A stretch of 64,000 nt of DNA from Christiangramia salexigens (GCF_001889005.1 NZ_CP018153.1:2896001-2960000); one strand, 5' to 3'. Positions 35,235 through 44,844 are shown, counted from the first letter of the stretch. Program-made: numbers and translations. Notes: generated by a model not told the origin, from the letters alone.

Positions 35235-35853
35235 TAAAGTTTTTGTGAATGATATTCCCATTATTCTATCTACAAAGAAAGAAATTGGTGAAAATTACAC
35301 TTCTTTTCCTATAAAAACTGTTAGGCTTAAAAAGGTGATCAAACGAATCCTTAAGGGTGAACTTCTTTATGTGAACCTGTATCATAAAGATGAGAAAAAA
35401 TTACTGAAGTTTCTTTTTCGAAAAATAAAAGTGGTAACCGCTGCAGGAGGAATGGTTGTAAATCCTGAAAATGAAATACTTTTTATCTACAGGAACAATC
35501 GATGGGACCTTCCTAAAGGTAAAACCGAGAAGAATGAAGGTCTGGAGGCATCTGCAATCAGAGAGGTAGAAGAGGAGACCGGTGTACGAGATCTTGAAAT
35601 AAAACGATTCATCACGAAAACCTATCATGTGTTTCGCCGAAAAGGCAAACTAAGGCTTAAGGAAACCTACTGGTATGAGATGTATACCGAATATGACGGA
35701 GAGCTTGTACCAGAATTAAGTGAAGGTATCAAAAAAGCAAAATGGAAGAATTTTGAAAAAAGCCAAAAAGCCCTCCAAAAATCCTATGCAAACATAAAAA
35801 TGTTATTTCCCGAAAAGTTCCTAGCGGGGAAGTCTAAAGATTGGGTAGCGTAA
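35230..35853 (+). CDS. NUDIX hydrolase
   Basis: A 207-aa protein. The N-terminal ~65 residues are of unrecognised origin (FVNDIPIILSTKKEIGENYT). A NUDIX domain follows (about 70-200) with the box GKTEKNEGLEASAIREVEEE (about 97-116), containing the REVEEE metal site. It hydrolyses a nucleoside diphosphate-linked substrate that cannot be named. Its last 33 nt overlap the 3' end of the opposite-strand M14 peptidase gene, and no terminator lies between them. Confidence 0.92.
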   Translation: MYKVFVNDIPIILSTKKEIGENYTSFPIKTVRLKKVIKRILKGELLYVNLYHKDEKKLLKFLFRKIKVVTAAGGMVVNPENEILFIYRNNRWDLPKGKTEKNEGLEASAIREVEEETGVRDLEIKRFITKTYHVFRRKGKLRLKETYWYEMYTEYDGELVPELSEGIKKAKWKNFEKSQKALQKSYANIKMLFPEKFLAGKSKDWVA

Positions 35854-37572
35854 ATGGGCTTCCTCATAGTTTTTAGACTGCTTGTGTAACCAATCCAATT
35901 GGCTATACCAACTGCTTCTGAAGTCAGGATCCTCACGCTTTTTCTCTTCAAACCTTTCTTTAAGATCCGGATCTTTTTCCAGTAGTTCCTTAGCGATATC
36001 TTCAAATACATAAGGAGAAAAGCCTTCTTTTTGCTGAAGAACTGTATCGAAAAAATTCCAATTGAAAAATGAATCAGGTGCTTCTGGTTCAAGGGTTTCA
36101 ATTACGTATCTCGCGCCATCCTGGAATGTGGTAACCAAATAATCTCCTTTTCGAAACCTTACTTTCTTTCTGGATTTGGAAACCTTTGTGTTACTATGCA
36201 TATAATGCCCTTCATAGGCTGTTTTCGTAGTTTTGAAGTCTTCGATCCTGTAGGTTTCAACTTCAATCAGGGTGTCTCTGGAAAGAGGTTCCATCTTAAT
36301 GTTATTCATTTTAAGCCGGTCTATTACAGACCACCATCCGCGAGGGATTATGTAGGCACGGGGAATCTCAATTTCGCCGGTAACTTTAAAATTATCGAAA
36401 TACTCTATTTCTTTAGTGAATGGTTTATTTCTATCGTACTTCAGCCGTTGTTTACCTGTAACCTCACTTGTAATATTTTCTGCTTCAAAACCTTCAAATT
36501 GTCTAAGTGATGGATTTGTTTCATCAACTTCAAATTTAAGATTGTAGTTTCTGTCGGTCAGATATTTTCTTCTTGCCTGATCCCTGAGATCTTTGATCAC
36601 CGCGGTTTCTTTATCTGTGATTTTAATCATGGACCGCATTAATTCATAAGTGCCGTAAACCCTTTTGTCGTATGGTTTAAGCATATGCGTTTCTACCATC
36701 ATCCCCAGAGTATTCCATAAGGTAGTATAGCCCGTAGAATATCTTGGATAATCCATGAATTGTGTAAAGCCATTTTCAGGAACTTTGTTGAAAACATTAA
36801 CGTACGGAGTGATGTCCCAATCCTTTGCTCTTAAAGAGTCCTCCAGAGCTGGCATCATTTTTTTGTTCAGGTAATCACCAAGATTACCACCTAATTTATC
36901 ATGTTGTGTGAACAAATGGGTAAGGGTGTATTGATAATCGGCTCCATTGCTTACGTGATTATCTATAAAGACATCAGGATCCAGTTTATGGAAAATCTTA
37001 TAAAAACTCTGAATATTCTTCGTGTCTGCTTTTATGAAATCCCTGTTAAGGTCATAATTTCGTGCATTACCCCTAAACCCGTATTCTTTGGGGCCATTCT
37101 GATTTGTTCGGGTAGTTGAATTTCTGTTTAAAGATCCCCCTATATTGAAAATGGGAATAGTTGCTACTATAGTATTTTTGGGAGCTGGGATAGAATCTCC
37201 AGCCAGATCCCTAAACAGCATCATGGTGGCATCTATTCCATCACTTTCTCCTGGATGAATACCGTTGTTTATTAAAAGTACACTTTGCTCCTTCTTTAAT
37301 TTCTCCAGATCGAATTCTGCTTTCGGACTAAATATTGCGAGATGTAATGGCAAACCGCTGTCGGTTTCACCAATTTCTTCCAGGCTAATGCTGGGATATT
37401 TATCTGCTAATTGTTTATAGAAGTTTATAACTTCATAATAGGTGCCTGTTTCAACTCCCCCTGATTTTTCAAAACGAGTTTCGAAATCATATTCCTTAAC
37501 CAGCTTGTATTTTGAAAAGTCACATGACGAGAGACCGATCACAATCCCTAATACCAACCACAGTTTTTTCAT
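35821..37572 (-). CDS. M14 zinc carboxypeptidase, lipoprotein
   Basis: A 583-aa protein with an SPII signal (lipobox GLSSC, Cys17). The M14 domain (about 40-330) has zinc ligands in GIHPGESDG (His106, Glu109) and in FIDNHVSNG (His206), plus the family segment RNYDLNRDFIK and a likely catalytic Glu in MMVETHML near residue 290. A C-terminal region of about 250 residues is specific to this subgroup. It probably trims peptides at the outer membrane or in the periplasm. Its end overlaps the NUDIX gene tail-to-tail by 33 nt. Confidence 0.9.
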   Translation of the reverse strand: MKKLWLVLGIVIGLSSCDFSKYKLVKEYDFETRFEKSGGVETGTYYEVINFYKQLADKYPSISLEEIGETDSGLPLHLAIFSPKAEFDLEKLKKEQSVLLINNGIHPGESDGIDATMMLFRDLAGDSIPAPKNTIVATIPIFNIGGSLNRNSTTRTNQNGPKEYGFRGNARNYDLNRDFIKADTKNIQSFYKIFHKLDPDVFIDNHVSNGADYQYTLTHLFTQHDKLGGNLGDYLNKKMMPALEDSLRAKDWDITPYVNVFNKVPENGFTQFMDYPRYSTGYTTLWNTLGMMVETHMLKPYDKRVYGTYELMRSMIKITDKETAVIKDLRDQARRKYLTDRNYNLKFEVDETNPSLRQFEGFEAENITSEVTGKQRLKYDRNKPFTKEIEYFDNFKVTGEIEIPRAYIIPRGWWSVIDRLKMNNIKMEPLSRDTLIEVETYRIEDFKTTKTAYEGHYMHSNTKVSKSRKKVRFRKGDYLVTTFQDGARYVIETLEPEAPDSFFNWNFFDTVLQQKEGFSPYVFEDIAKELLEKDPDLKERFEEKKREDPDFRSSWYSQLDWLHKQSKNYEEAHLRYPIFRLPR

Positions 37573-37743
37573 AAAATTATCTCAAAATATTGCGTAAACT
37601 TAATTAAAAAGTCTGAAAACCGCCAAACTAGCCCGACATATCTGGATTTTGAACATTTGTTAAAGTAATTTTCCATGCCTCATTTGGCAGACATATTAAA
37701 TATTATTGCACTAATTTTAATTAAATAGGTAATCCAAAATATT
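37573..37743. other. Divergent intergenic region, M14 peptidase / TonB receptor
   Basis: 171 nt between divergent starts. I see no perfect -7 box in position, no Fur-like palindrome and no ORF. Promoters for both genes must lie here. Confidence 0.4.
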
Positions 37744-40032
37744 TTGATAAAGAGCCTCGCTATTGTTTTAATCGCTATAAGCAGTATTTCACAAATAAAT
37801 GCACAAAACCTTGAAGGGGAAGTATCGGCAGCTAATGGCAAAAGTCTGGAGAACGTAAAAATAGAGGAGCTTGCAAGCGGTAGAATAATATTTTCAGGAG
37901 TGAACGGAAAATTTCAATTTTCTGATCTTCAGTTTCCGGCCAAGCTTCGTTTTAGTTTATTGGGCTATGCTTCAAAAGTTGCAGTTTTTCAGAATTATAA
38001 AGAAGCTCTTGAAATTATTATGGAGGAAGAAGCAGCGCAGCTTTCCGAAATTATTCTACGAGGTTCCAACATTCCAAAATCTATAAGGAGAACACCTTCA
38101 GCTGTGGGGCTAATAAGTAAGGATGACCTAAAAAAGAGTGATAATTTTAATCTTGTCCAGAATTTCAATTTTGTACCGGGAGTATTTGTAAGTCAGGGAG
38201 CCTTAAATACGAACAAGATCAATATTCGCGGGATTGGTTCTCGTTCTCAATACAGCACTAACCGGATAAAGGCTTATATAAATGGTATTCCTCTAACCAC
38301 GGCTGAAGGTGAGCTGACTCTGGATGACTTTGATCCCGAATTACTTGAGCGTATAGAAATTTATAAAGGTCCGGTTTCGTCCAGTTTTGGTGCAGGTCTT
38401 GGAGGCTCTATTAATCTTTATACTCCCAGATTGAGGAATGAACAAAAATCGGTTGTTGGAACATATACTTACGGAAGTTTCGATTCCAGGAAATATCGTG
38501 TAAACCTGAATTATGTAAAAGACAGTCTCGATCTTTCTATTGCTTATAATAATATTGAAAGCGAGGGTTTTCGTCAAAATGGGAATTATGATCGTATCTC
38601 CATGACAGGAACCGCTGGTTACCTCAATAAAAGTGGGAATTACTGGTCTTTGTTCTTTTCTTATTCAAGTCTAAAAGCATATATACCGAGTTCCTTAAGC
38701 GAAACAGATTTTAAGAACAGTCCGGATAAGGCGGCCTTTACCTGGTTTCAGTCTGCCGGGTATGAGTCTTACGAAAGAAATGTATTTGGCGTTTCTTATG
38801 ATCATAAATTCTCTGAAAACTTTAGAAGTGAAACTTCTGTATTCTTTAATTCCAGAGATGCTTATGAGCCAAGACCTTTTAATATTCTGGATGAGGATAT
38901 GCATTCTGTTGGATTAAGAACTAAATTCAATTTAAATACTTCAGTTTTTGGGAAAACATCTGAGCTGAGCTTTGGTGCAGAGACCATGATGGAATGGTAT
39001 GAAACCAGTACATTTCAAAATCTATATGAAGACTTTGAAGCGAGGGAAAGTGTTGGTGGAGCGCGATTAAGTCAAAATTTTCAGGATAGAAAATATCTGA
39101 ATCTATTTGCTGAAATTAATGCCGAACTTTCAGATGACTTACTTTTTGAAGCCGGGCTAAATTTTAATCTTACCGGCTATGAATTGGAGGATAGATTTAA
39201 TGCAAATGAGAATGACCAATCTGGTGCATATAGCTTTGAGCCCGTGCTTTCTCCGAGAATAGGATTAAATTATGAGGCATTTACTGGAAAGAATTTCTAT
39301 GCTTCCGCTAGTTATGGGTTCTCAACGCCTACGGTTTCTCAAACCCTTACTCCCGAAGGAAATATTAATACAGATCTAAAAACTGAAACGGGAGTGAACT
39401 ATGAAATAGGTTTTAAGGGGAACTGGTTGAAGAATAAACTTTATACAGAACTCAATCTATATTCCATTCAAACTAGAAACCTTCTTGTTGCCAGACGTGT
39501 CGGGCCAGATCAGTTTGTTGGTGTTAATGCGGGAAAGGCAGATCACAAAGGGGTTGAATTCAGTAGTGTTTTTAAAAGTCAGTTGACAGAAATGGTCAAT
39601 ATTAACTGGTTTTTAAATTCAAATATTAACTTCTATGAGTTTGATAAATTTGTTGATCTGGGGGAGAATTATTCAGGAAACGAATTACCCGGTATACCTA
39701 AATACATGGTCTCTCCGGGAATTGAGGTTTTAGTTCAGGATTTTACTGCAAGACTGAATTATCAGGCATTCGGAGAAATGGCGTTAAACGATGCCAATTC
39801 AAAATATACGGATCCCTATGAATTACTCAATTTGAAATTGAATTATGATATTAGGTTATCTCGTTATTTTCAAGCCGGTGTAAACTTTGGTATAAATAAT
39901 ATCCTGAATGAACATTATGCTGCAAGTGTTGTGACAAATGCTGTAGGTTTTGGTAATTCTGAACCTCGTTATTATTACCCCGGGAACCCTAGGAATTATT
40001 ATGGAGGTCTTCAGGTCAAATATAGTCTATAA
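37744..40032 (+). CDS. TonB-dependent receptor, siderophore-type
   Basis: A 762-aa outer-membrane receptor. A signal peptide (about 1-20, ends ISQINAQ) is followed by a carboxypeptidase-like regulatory domain (about 22-95). The plug (about 105-225) has SAVGLISKDDL, NINIRGIG-like INIRGIGSRSQYSTNRIKAY and ERIEIYKGPVSSSFGAGLGG. A 22-strand barrel runs to the terminal YSL. The plug style resembles Fe-siderophore receptors (FecA group); the ligand is inferred. The start is TTG at 37744: a stop lies just upstream and no ATG exists before the signal peptide. Confidence 0.9.
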   Translation: MIKSLAIVLIAISSISQINAQNLEGEVSAANGKSLENVKIEELASGRIIFSGVNGKFQFSDLQFPAKLRFSLLGYASKVAVFQNYKEALEIIMEEEAAQLSEIILRGSNIPKSIRRTPSAVGLISKDDLKKSDNFNLVQNFNFVPGVFVSQGALNTNKINIRGIGSRSQYSTNRIKAYINGIPLTTAEGELTLDDFDPELLERIEIYKGPVSSSFGAGLGGSINLYTPRLRNEQKSVVGTYTYGSFDSRKYRVNLNYVKDSLDLSIAYNNIESEGFRQNGNYDRISMTGTAGYLNKSGNYWSLFFSYSSLKAYIPSSLSETDFKNSPDKAAFTWFQSAGYESYERNVFGVSYDHKFSENFRSETSVFFNSRDAYEPRPFNILDEDMHSVGLRTKFNLNTSVFGKTSELSFGAETMMEWYETSTFQNLYEDFEARESVGGARLSQNFQDRKYLNLFAEINAELSDDLLFEAGLNFNLTGYELEDRFNANENDQSGAYSFEPVLSPRIGLNYEAFTGKNFYASASYGFSTPTVSQTLTPEGNINTDLKTETGVNYEIGFKGNWLKNKLYTELNLYSIQTRNLLVARRVGPDQFVGVNAGKADHKGVEFSSVFKSQLTEMVNINWFLNSNINFYEFDKFVDLGENYSGNELPGIPKYMVSPGIEVLVQDFTARLNYQAFGEMALNDANSKYTDPYELLNLKLNYDIRLSRYFQAGVNFGINNILNEHYAASVVTNAVGFGNSEPRYYYPGNPRNYYGGLQVKYSL

Positions 40033-40055
40033 GGGGTATTGTAAAACCTGGTGAT

Positions 40056-40508
40056 TTATTTTCTAACTACATCCGGTACCATAAACTCATAATTGCCACC
40101 ATGTTTAATAACATCGCGAACTACAGTAGATGAAATATGAGCTTTGCCGGAACTAGCGATCAAAAAAATACTTTCTATACCAGACATTTTAAAATTGGTC
40201 TGTCCGATGGCTTTTTCAAATTCTAGATCCTGCCCGTTTCTCAACCCCCTCAATATAAAAGCCGCATCTTGGGATTTACAGAAATCCACGGTGAGTCCCG
40301 TATAGGTCTCTACCTTGATCTTTGGCTCTTTCTCATAGGTCTTTTGTAAAAAGCCTAGACGCTCCTCAAGACTAAACATGTATTTCTTACTAGAATTTGT
40401 GCCTATTGCGAGAATGATCTCATCAAATAATGGCAGTGCCCTATCTATGATATCGGTATGTCCTAGAGTTAGAGGGTCGAATGATCCGGGGAATACTGCT
40501 TTTCTCAT
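40056..40508 (-). CDS. coaD: Phosphopantetheine adenylyltransferase
   Basis: A 150-aa nucleotidyltransferase. Seen: FPGSFDPLTLGHTDIIDRAL with the (H/T)xGH motif, FILRGLRNGQDLEFE, and ISSTVVRDVIKHGGN near the C terminus. It makes dephospho-CoA from 4'-phosphopantetheine and ATP. It lies 51 nt downstream of ddl on the same strand and probably shares its transcript. Confidence 0.96.
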   Translation of the reverse strand: MRKAVFPGSFDPLTLGHTDIIDRALPLFDEIILAIGTNSSKKYMFSLEERLGFLQKTYEKEPKIKVETYTGLTVDFCKSQDAAFILRGLRNGQDLEFEKAIGQTNFKMSGIESIFLIASSGKAHISSTVVRDVIKHGGNYEFMVPDVVRK

Positions 40509-40559
40509 CAGTCGTTTTTATTGAGTTATTGGGATATAAGATAATTAGAAAATCTGTGT

Positions 40560-41537
40560 TTAGGATTTTATTGCGGCTTCAATGGCACTTCCAAACAATT
40601 CCGTTAGGCTGATTCCTGCTTTTTCTGCCTGCTGAGGGAGTATACTCGCCTGGCTTAATCCGGGTGTTGTATTCATTTCGATAAAGTGAGGTTCACCATT
40701 ATGGAAAATAAATTCTGAACGTGTATAGCCGCTCATCTTTAATTTTTTATAGATCATCTTTGCGATCTCCTGAACCTTCTGGGTATCTTCTTCCGAAATT
40801 CTAGCCGGGGTGATCTCCTGTGATTTCCCTAAATATTTGGCCTCATAATCGAAGAATTCGTTTTCCGAAACAATTTCGGTTACCGGCAAGGCGAGGATCT
40901 CGCCTTTATAGGTGATAACGCCAACCGAAACCTCGGTGCCATCCAGAAAAGATTCAATGATAGCTTCGTTATCTTCAGTAAAGGCTGTCTTCGCCGCTGG
41001 AATAAGTTCTTCTTCCAGTTTTACCTTGGTTATACCAAAACTGCTTCCGGCACGATTAGCTTTAACAAAACATGGAAGACCTACTTTATTGACAATTTCT
41101 GAGGTATTGATTTCTTCATCTTTATTGAGGAAATAATTTACCGCAGTTTTTACACCATATGGCTTTAAAACACTAATAAGATCCCTCTTGTTAAATGTAA
41201 GTGCCGCCTGATAGTAACCGCAGCTGGTTTGAGGAATTCCAACGAGGTCCAGATAAGCCTGAAGAAGCCCATTTTCACCCGGGGTTCCATGTATGGTATT
41301 AAAGACACAGTCAAAACTAATGAGCTGGTCATTAATGGTAACCGTGAAATTACTTTTGTTAATTGGATATGGTGTATCATCATCTGCGATCACAAACCAT
41401 TCGCTTTGCAGAATATGTACCCGATATGGCTCGTAGAGCTCACTATCAAGATTTTTGTAAACTATGTTTCCACTATTTATAGAGATGCGGTATTCACTGG
41501 AATATCCGCCCATTGCGATCGCAATTTTTTTCTTCAT
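40560..41537 (-). CDS. ddl: D-alanine--D-alanine ligase
   Basis: A 325-aa ATP-grasp enzyme. Seen: IAMGGYSSEYRISINSG, HGTPGENGLLQAYLDLVGIP, PCFVKANRAGSSFGITKV, ARISEEDTQKV and FIEMNTTPGLSQASILPQQA. It makes the D-Ala-D-Ala dipeptide for peptidoglycan. I chose the ATG at 41537; an in-frame TTG at 41543 adds two residues. A -7 box lies at 41568-41575. Divergent from the PASTA gene, about 100 bp apart. Confidence 0.95.
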   Translation of the reverse strand: MKKKIAIAMGGYSSEYRISINSGNIVYKNLDSELYEPYRVHILQSEWFVIADDDTPYPINKSNFTVTINDQLISFDCVFNTIHGTPGENGLLQAYLDLVGIPQTSCGYYQAALTFNKRDLISVLKPYGVKTAVNYFLNKDEEINTSEIVNKVGLPCFVKANRAGSSFGITKVKLEEELIPAAKTAFTEDNEAIIESFLDGTEVSVGVITYKGEILALPVTEIVSENEFFDYEAKYLGKSQEITPARISEEDTQKVQEIAKMIYKKLKMSGYTRSEFIFHNGEPHFIEMNTTPGLSQASILPQQAEKAGISLTELFGSAIEAAIKS

Positions 41538-41567
41538 ATTCAATATATACGGTTAGAAGTCGTTAAA

Positions 41568-41575
41568 CAAAAATA
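41568..41575 (-). promoter_or_regulatory. Putative -7 box for ddl-coaD
   Basis: The minus strand reads TATTTTTG, about 30 nt before the ddl ATG. Confidence 0.4.
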
Positions 41576-41613
41576 TCACTTAAAAGGGCAGTCACCAAAA
41601 CCAAAGGGTTTTA

Positions 41614-41621
41614 TATCTTTG
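41614..41621 (+). promoter_or_regulatory. Putative -7 box for PASTA gene-rluD
   Basis: TATCTTTG, a perfect TAnnTTTG match, 17 nt before the ATG. No clear -33 box. Confidence 0.45.
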
Positions 41622-41638
41622 CCCATTATAATAAGACT

Positions 41639-42256
41639 ATGGGATTATTTCGATTTATTTTTAGCAAGACCTTTTTAATACAGCTGGTTCTGGCTGTAAT
41701 AATTTTGATCGTACTGGCATTTTTTGCAATGCAGTGGCTGGATTATTCTACCAATCAGGATCAAAGAATTGAGGTGCCGGATCTTGCAAAATTAAATCTT
41801 GATGTGGTGGAAGATAAGCTTGACGAACTGGAACTGGATTATGAAATTCTGGATTCAGCAAATTTTAATCCGGACTATCCAAGATATTCGGTAATAGATC
41901 AGGTGCCGGCCCCGGGGAAATTTGTAAAGGAAGATCGTAAAATATATCTCACTCTAAATCCATCTGGTTACCGAAAGATCAAGATTCCGGAAAATCTTAT
42001 CCGAAAGACCAGAAGGCAGGTAGAACCTACATTGCGTTCTCTTGGATTCAAGATAGGCGAGATCTCTTATAAACCGGATATTGCCCAGGATGCAGTACTG
42101 GAATTACGTCATAATGGCAAAACCGTAAATGCCGGTGATGAATTGATGAAAACTTCTACCATAGATCTTATCCTGGGAGATGATTCAGGGAAATACACCA
42201 AAAAGAACGAAGATCCTGATAACCAAAATACCGAAAGCGAAATTGATGAATTCTAA
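41639..42256 (+). CDS. PASTA domain membrane protein
   Basis: A 205-aa protein. One membrane helix (about residues 11-31) is followed by two PASTA-like repeats in the periplasm. The first starts IEVPDLAKLNLDVVEDKLDE; the second starts IKIPENLIRKTRRQVEPTLR. A hydrophilic, acidic tail follows. PASTA repeats bind uncrosslinked peptidoglycan or beta-lactams in Gram-positive kinases and PBPs; here there is no kinase or transpeptidase part. Next to ddl, a cell-wall role is plausible but inferred. It overlaps rluD by 11 nt. Confidence 0.88.
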   Translation: MGLFRFIFSKTFLIQLVLAVIILIVLAFFAMQWLDYSTNQDQRIEVPDLAKLNLDVVEDKLDELELDYEILDSANFNPDYPRYSVIDQVPAPGKFVKEDRKIYLTLNPSGYRKIKIPENLIRKTRRQVEPTLRSLGFKIGEISYKPDIAQDAVLELRHNGKTVNAGDELMKTSTIDLILGDDSGKYTKKNEDPDNQNTESEIDEF

Positions 42257-43304
42257 TAAAGACCAGAAAGAGGAACTAGAGGAGCAAGACCAGGAAGAGA
42301 GTCTTTACGAACACCATAAATTTACAGCTGAGGTTGGTCAAAAACCGCTGCGATTAGATAAATATTTGATGAATTTTATTGAGAACGCTACGCGTAATAA
42401 GATTCAGAAAGCCGCAAAAAGCGGTAATATTTATGTGAATAATGAAACAGTAAAACAGAATTACAAAGTAAAGGGAGGCGATGTTATTCAGGTGATGTTC
42501 GAGCATCCACCTTATGAGTACCTTCTGGTTCCCGAAGATATTCCATTGGATATCGTTTATGAGGATGATACTTTACTTGTGGTAAATAAACCAGCAGGAA
42601 TGGTCGTGCATCCGGGCCATGGAAATTACAGCGGAACTCTTATCAACGCACTTGTACATCACTTTGAAAATCTTCCAGTAAACAGTAGTGAACGTCCGGG
42701 GCTTGTACATCGTATAGATAAAGATACCAGTGGTCTGCTTGTGATCGCCAAGACGGAAGAGGCAATGGCCCATCTGTCAAAACAGTTTTTTGATAAATCC
42801 AGCGAACGCGAATACGTAGCTATTGTGTGGGGTAATGTTGAAGAAGATGAGGGGACTATTGAAGGTAATATAGGAAGAAACCCAAAAAACCGTTTACAGA
42901 ACATGGTGTATACCGGGGATGAATCCGATAATGGCAAGCCTGCAGTCACTCATTTCAAGGTTATTGAGCGACTGGGTTATGTTACACTGGTTTCATGTAA
43001 ACTTGAAACAGGAAGAACGCACCAGATACGTGTGCATATGAAGTATATAGGCCATACTCTTTTTAATGATGAAAGATATGGAGGGGACAGGATCCTAAAG
43101 GGGACTACTTTTACCAAATACAAGCAATTTGTGGAAAATTGTTTCAAAATACTTCCAAGACAAGCCTTACATGCAAAAACACTTGGATTTGTTCATCCCG
43201 CTACCGGAAAATGGATGAGTTTTAATACCGATATACCTCAGGATATGCTGGATTGTATAGAAAAGTGGAGGGCTTATGCCAAGAATCAGCTTGAAGGTCT
43301 TTAG
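42246..43304 (+). CDS. rluD: RluA/RluD family pseudouridine synthase
   Basis: A 352-aa enzyme. An acidic N terminus (about 1-25) is followed by an S4 RNA-binding domain (LRLDKYLMNFIENATRNKIQ) and the catalytic domain. The catalytic domain has VVNKPAGMVVHPGHGNYSGT, the active-site HRIDKDTSGLLVIAKT with its Asp, and GRTHQIRVHMKYIGHTLFND. It isomerises uridines in rRNA, probably 23S helix 69; the exact target is inferred. The ATG at 42246 is the likely start, overlapping the PASTA gene end by 11 nt. Confidence 0.93.
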   Translation: MNSNKDQKEELEEQDQEESLYEHHKFTAEVGQKPLRLDKYLMNFIENATRNKIQKAAKSGNIYVNNETVKQNYKVKGGDVIQVMFEHPPYEYLLVPEDIPLDIVYEDDTLLVVNKPAGMVVHPGHGNYSGTLINALVHHFENLPVNSSERPGLVHRIDKDTSGLLVIAKTEEAMAHLSKQFFDKSSEREYVAIVWGNVEEDEGTIEGNIGRNPKNRLQNMVYTGDESDNGKPAVTHFKVIERLGYVTLVSCKLETGRTHQIRVHMKYIGHTLFNDERYGGDRILKGTTFTKYKQFVENCFKILPRQALHAKTLGFVHPATGKWMSFNTDIPQDMLDCIEKWRAYAKNQLEGL

Positions 43305-43372
43305 GATAGGGGGCTTCTATCGCTGCATAAGAAACAAGTTTCGGGTATATTTCGGGTTTTACGGCTATATTT

Positions 43373-43380
43373 TATCTTTG
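43373..43380 (+). promoter_or_regulatory. Putative promoter of yaaA
   Basis: The -7 box TATCTTTG, with TTTC 19 nt upstream as a near -33 box, 22 nt before the ATG. Confidence 0.5.
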
Positions 43381-43402
43381 GTAAAAAATTAAGAGAAAAG
43401 AA

Positions 43403-44164
43403 ATGAAAATTGTTGTTTCTCCGGCTAAAACGCTGGATTATGAATCTGACTTACCAACCTCCAGAGGTACTCAACCCGAATTTCTTGAGACTGCAGCAAA
43501 GATAAATAAGAAATTAGCCAGACAGTCCAGGAAGGATATTTCAGATCTTATGGGTATTAGTGATAAACTAGCAGAGCTTAATTACTCAAGATATCAGGAA
43601 TTCGAGGAGGATCACAATAAGAAAAATTCAAGACCTGCGATGTATGCTTTCAATGGTGATGTATATACAGGTCTTGATGCATATAGTATAGACACGGAAA
43701 AACTGGATAAAGTTCAGAATACCCTCAGAATTTTATCCGGGATGTATGGGATTTTAAGGCCATTGGATCTTATCCAGCCTTATCGCCTCGAAATGGGGAC
43801 TTCCTTTGGTATAGAACGTAAAAAGAATCTTTATGAGGTCTGGCAGGATAAGTTGACAACTTATCTCAATAATGAATTGGAGGACGACGAATTATTCCTA
43901 AATCTTGCCAGTAACGAATATTTCAAGGCTGTAAATTCTAAGAAACTTAAGGTTGATGTGGTGTCACCTATTTTTAAGGATTTTAAGAACGGTAAGCTTA
44001 AAGTTATCAGCTTCTTTGCCAAGAAGGCCAGAGGAGCTATGGTGCGTTATATCCTAGACAATGATTGTAGAAATCTGGATGATGTCAAAGGATTTGATGT
44101 GGATGGATACAGATTTAGTGAGGAACATACCGTTAAGGAAAATGAACCAACCTTTATAAGATAA
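43403..44164 (+). CDS. yaaA: Peroxide stress protein YaaA
   Basis: A 253-aa YaaA/DUF328 protein. Seen: [67 protein letters not shown] and [12 protein letters not shown]. In E. coli YaaA limits free iron during peroxide stress and binds DNA. First gene of a two-gene unit; the next gene starts 5 nt after its stop. Confidence 0.94.
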   Translation: MKIVVSPAKTLDYESDLPTSRGTQPEFLETAAKINKKLARQSRKDISDLMGISDKLAELNYSRYQEFEEDHNKKNSRPAMYAFNGDVYTGLDAYSIDTEKLDKVQNTLRILSGMYGILRPLDLIQPYRLEMGTSFGIERKKNLYEVWQDKLTTYLNNELEDDELFLNLASNEYFKAVNSKKLKVDVVSPIFKDFKNGKLKVISFFAKKARGAMVRYILDNDCRNLDDVKGFDVDGYRFSEEHTVKENEPTFIR

Positions 44165-44169
44165 ACTCT

Positions 44170-44835
44170 TTGGAACTTTTTCATCATAAACATCCCTTTC
44201 CTCCCTTTATACCCGATAATGCGACAAAGCTAATTGTTGGAACTCTCCCACCGCCCAGATTTACTAAAAGGCAATTAAAGGAAGATGATGTCGATTTTTG
44301 TTATGGAAGCCGGGATGGATTATTATGGATTATTCTTGACAGGATCTTTGATTTAAACCTTAAGTTCGAGAATACTGAAGAAGCTGTGGAGCAAAGAAAG
44401 GAATTTCTAATATCCAGAAATATCGGTATCTGTGATGTAGTGGAGAGCAGCCGGAGAGTAAAAGTGGATGCTTCAGATCTCGGCATGCAAAAGGTGGAAT
44501 TAAGAGATATGATAGGTATCCTGAAAAACCATCCAAAAGTTGAAACACTCATATTCACCGGTGGAAATTCTAAAAATGGTCCGGAATATTTTTTCAGGAA
44601 ATATTTAAAGGAATCAGATCACGAGATCAGCTTAAAAGTGATCTCCTCCAAAACACCGAGAATTCATCAATTTGTGCTGGACGGACGGCTCATTAAGACA
44701 GTTTCACTAACAGCTCCTTCAGGCGCGGCTAATATTGCGGTAGGTAGTTCGCAATTATATAAGGAACTTAAAAAGAAGAACCCTGAATTCAATACTATTG
44801 ATTTCAGGGTTCTTCAGTATAAGGAATTCTTTTAA
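44170..44835 (+). CDS. Uracil-DNA glycosylase-fold protein
   Basis: A 221-aa protein. The UDG-superfamily pattern is seen in LIVGTLPPPRFTKRQLKEDD near residue 22 and SSKTPRIHQF later. SRDGLLWIILDRIF, GICDVVESSRRV and LIFTGGNSKNGPEYF fit the family core. DNA-repair activity is possible but the catalytic residues of family 1 are not clear. The start is TTG at 44170; no ATG precedes the conserved region. It follows yaaA by 5 nt, so an oxidative-stress repair pairing is plausible. Confidence 0.75.
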   Translation: MELFHHKHPFPPFIPDNATKLIVGTLPPPRFTKRQLKEDDVDFCYGSRDGLLWIILDRIFDLNLKFENTEEAVEQRKEFLISRNIGICDVVESSRRVKVDASDLGMQKVELRDMIGILKNHPKVETLIFTGGNSKNGPEYFFRKYLKESDHEISLKVISSKTPRIHQFVLDGRLIKTVSLTAPSGAANIAVGSSQLYKELKKKNPEFNTIDFRVLQYKEFF

Positions 44836-44844
44836 TTTACTTTG

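Noticed and set aside
37573..37743. Fur box before the TonB receptor
   Set aside because: I looked for a GATAATGATAATCATTATC-like site and saw no convincing match; iron control stays unsupported.
42180..42245. Upstream in-frame extension of rluD
   Set aside because: It overlaps the PASTA gene tail deeply and adds 22 residues without family support; the ATG at 42246 is enough.
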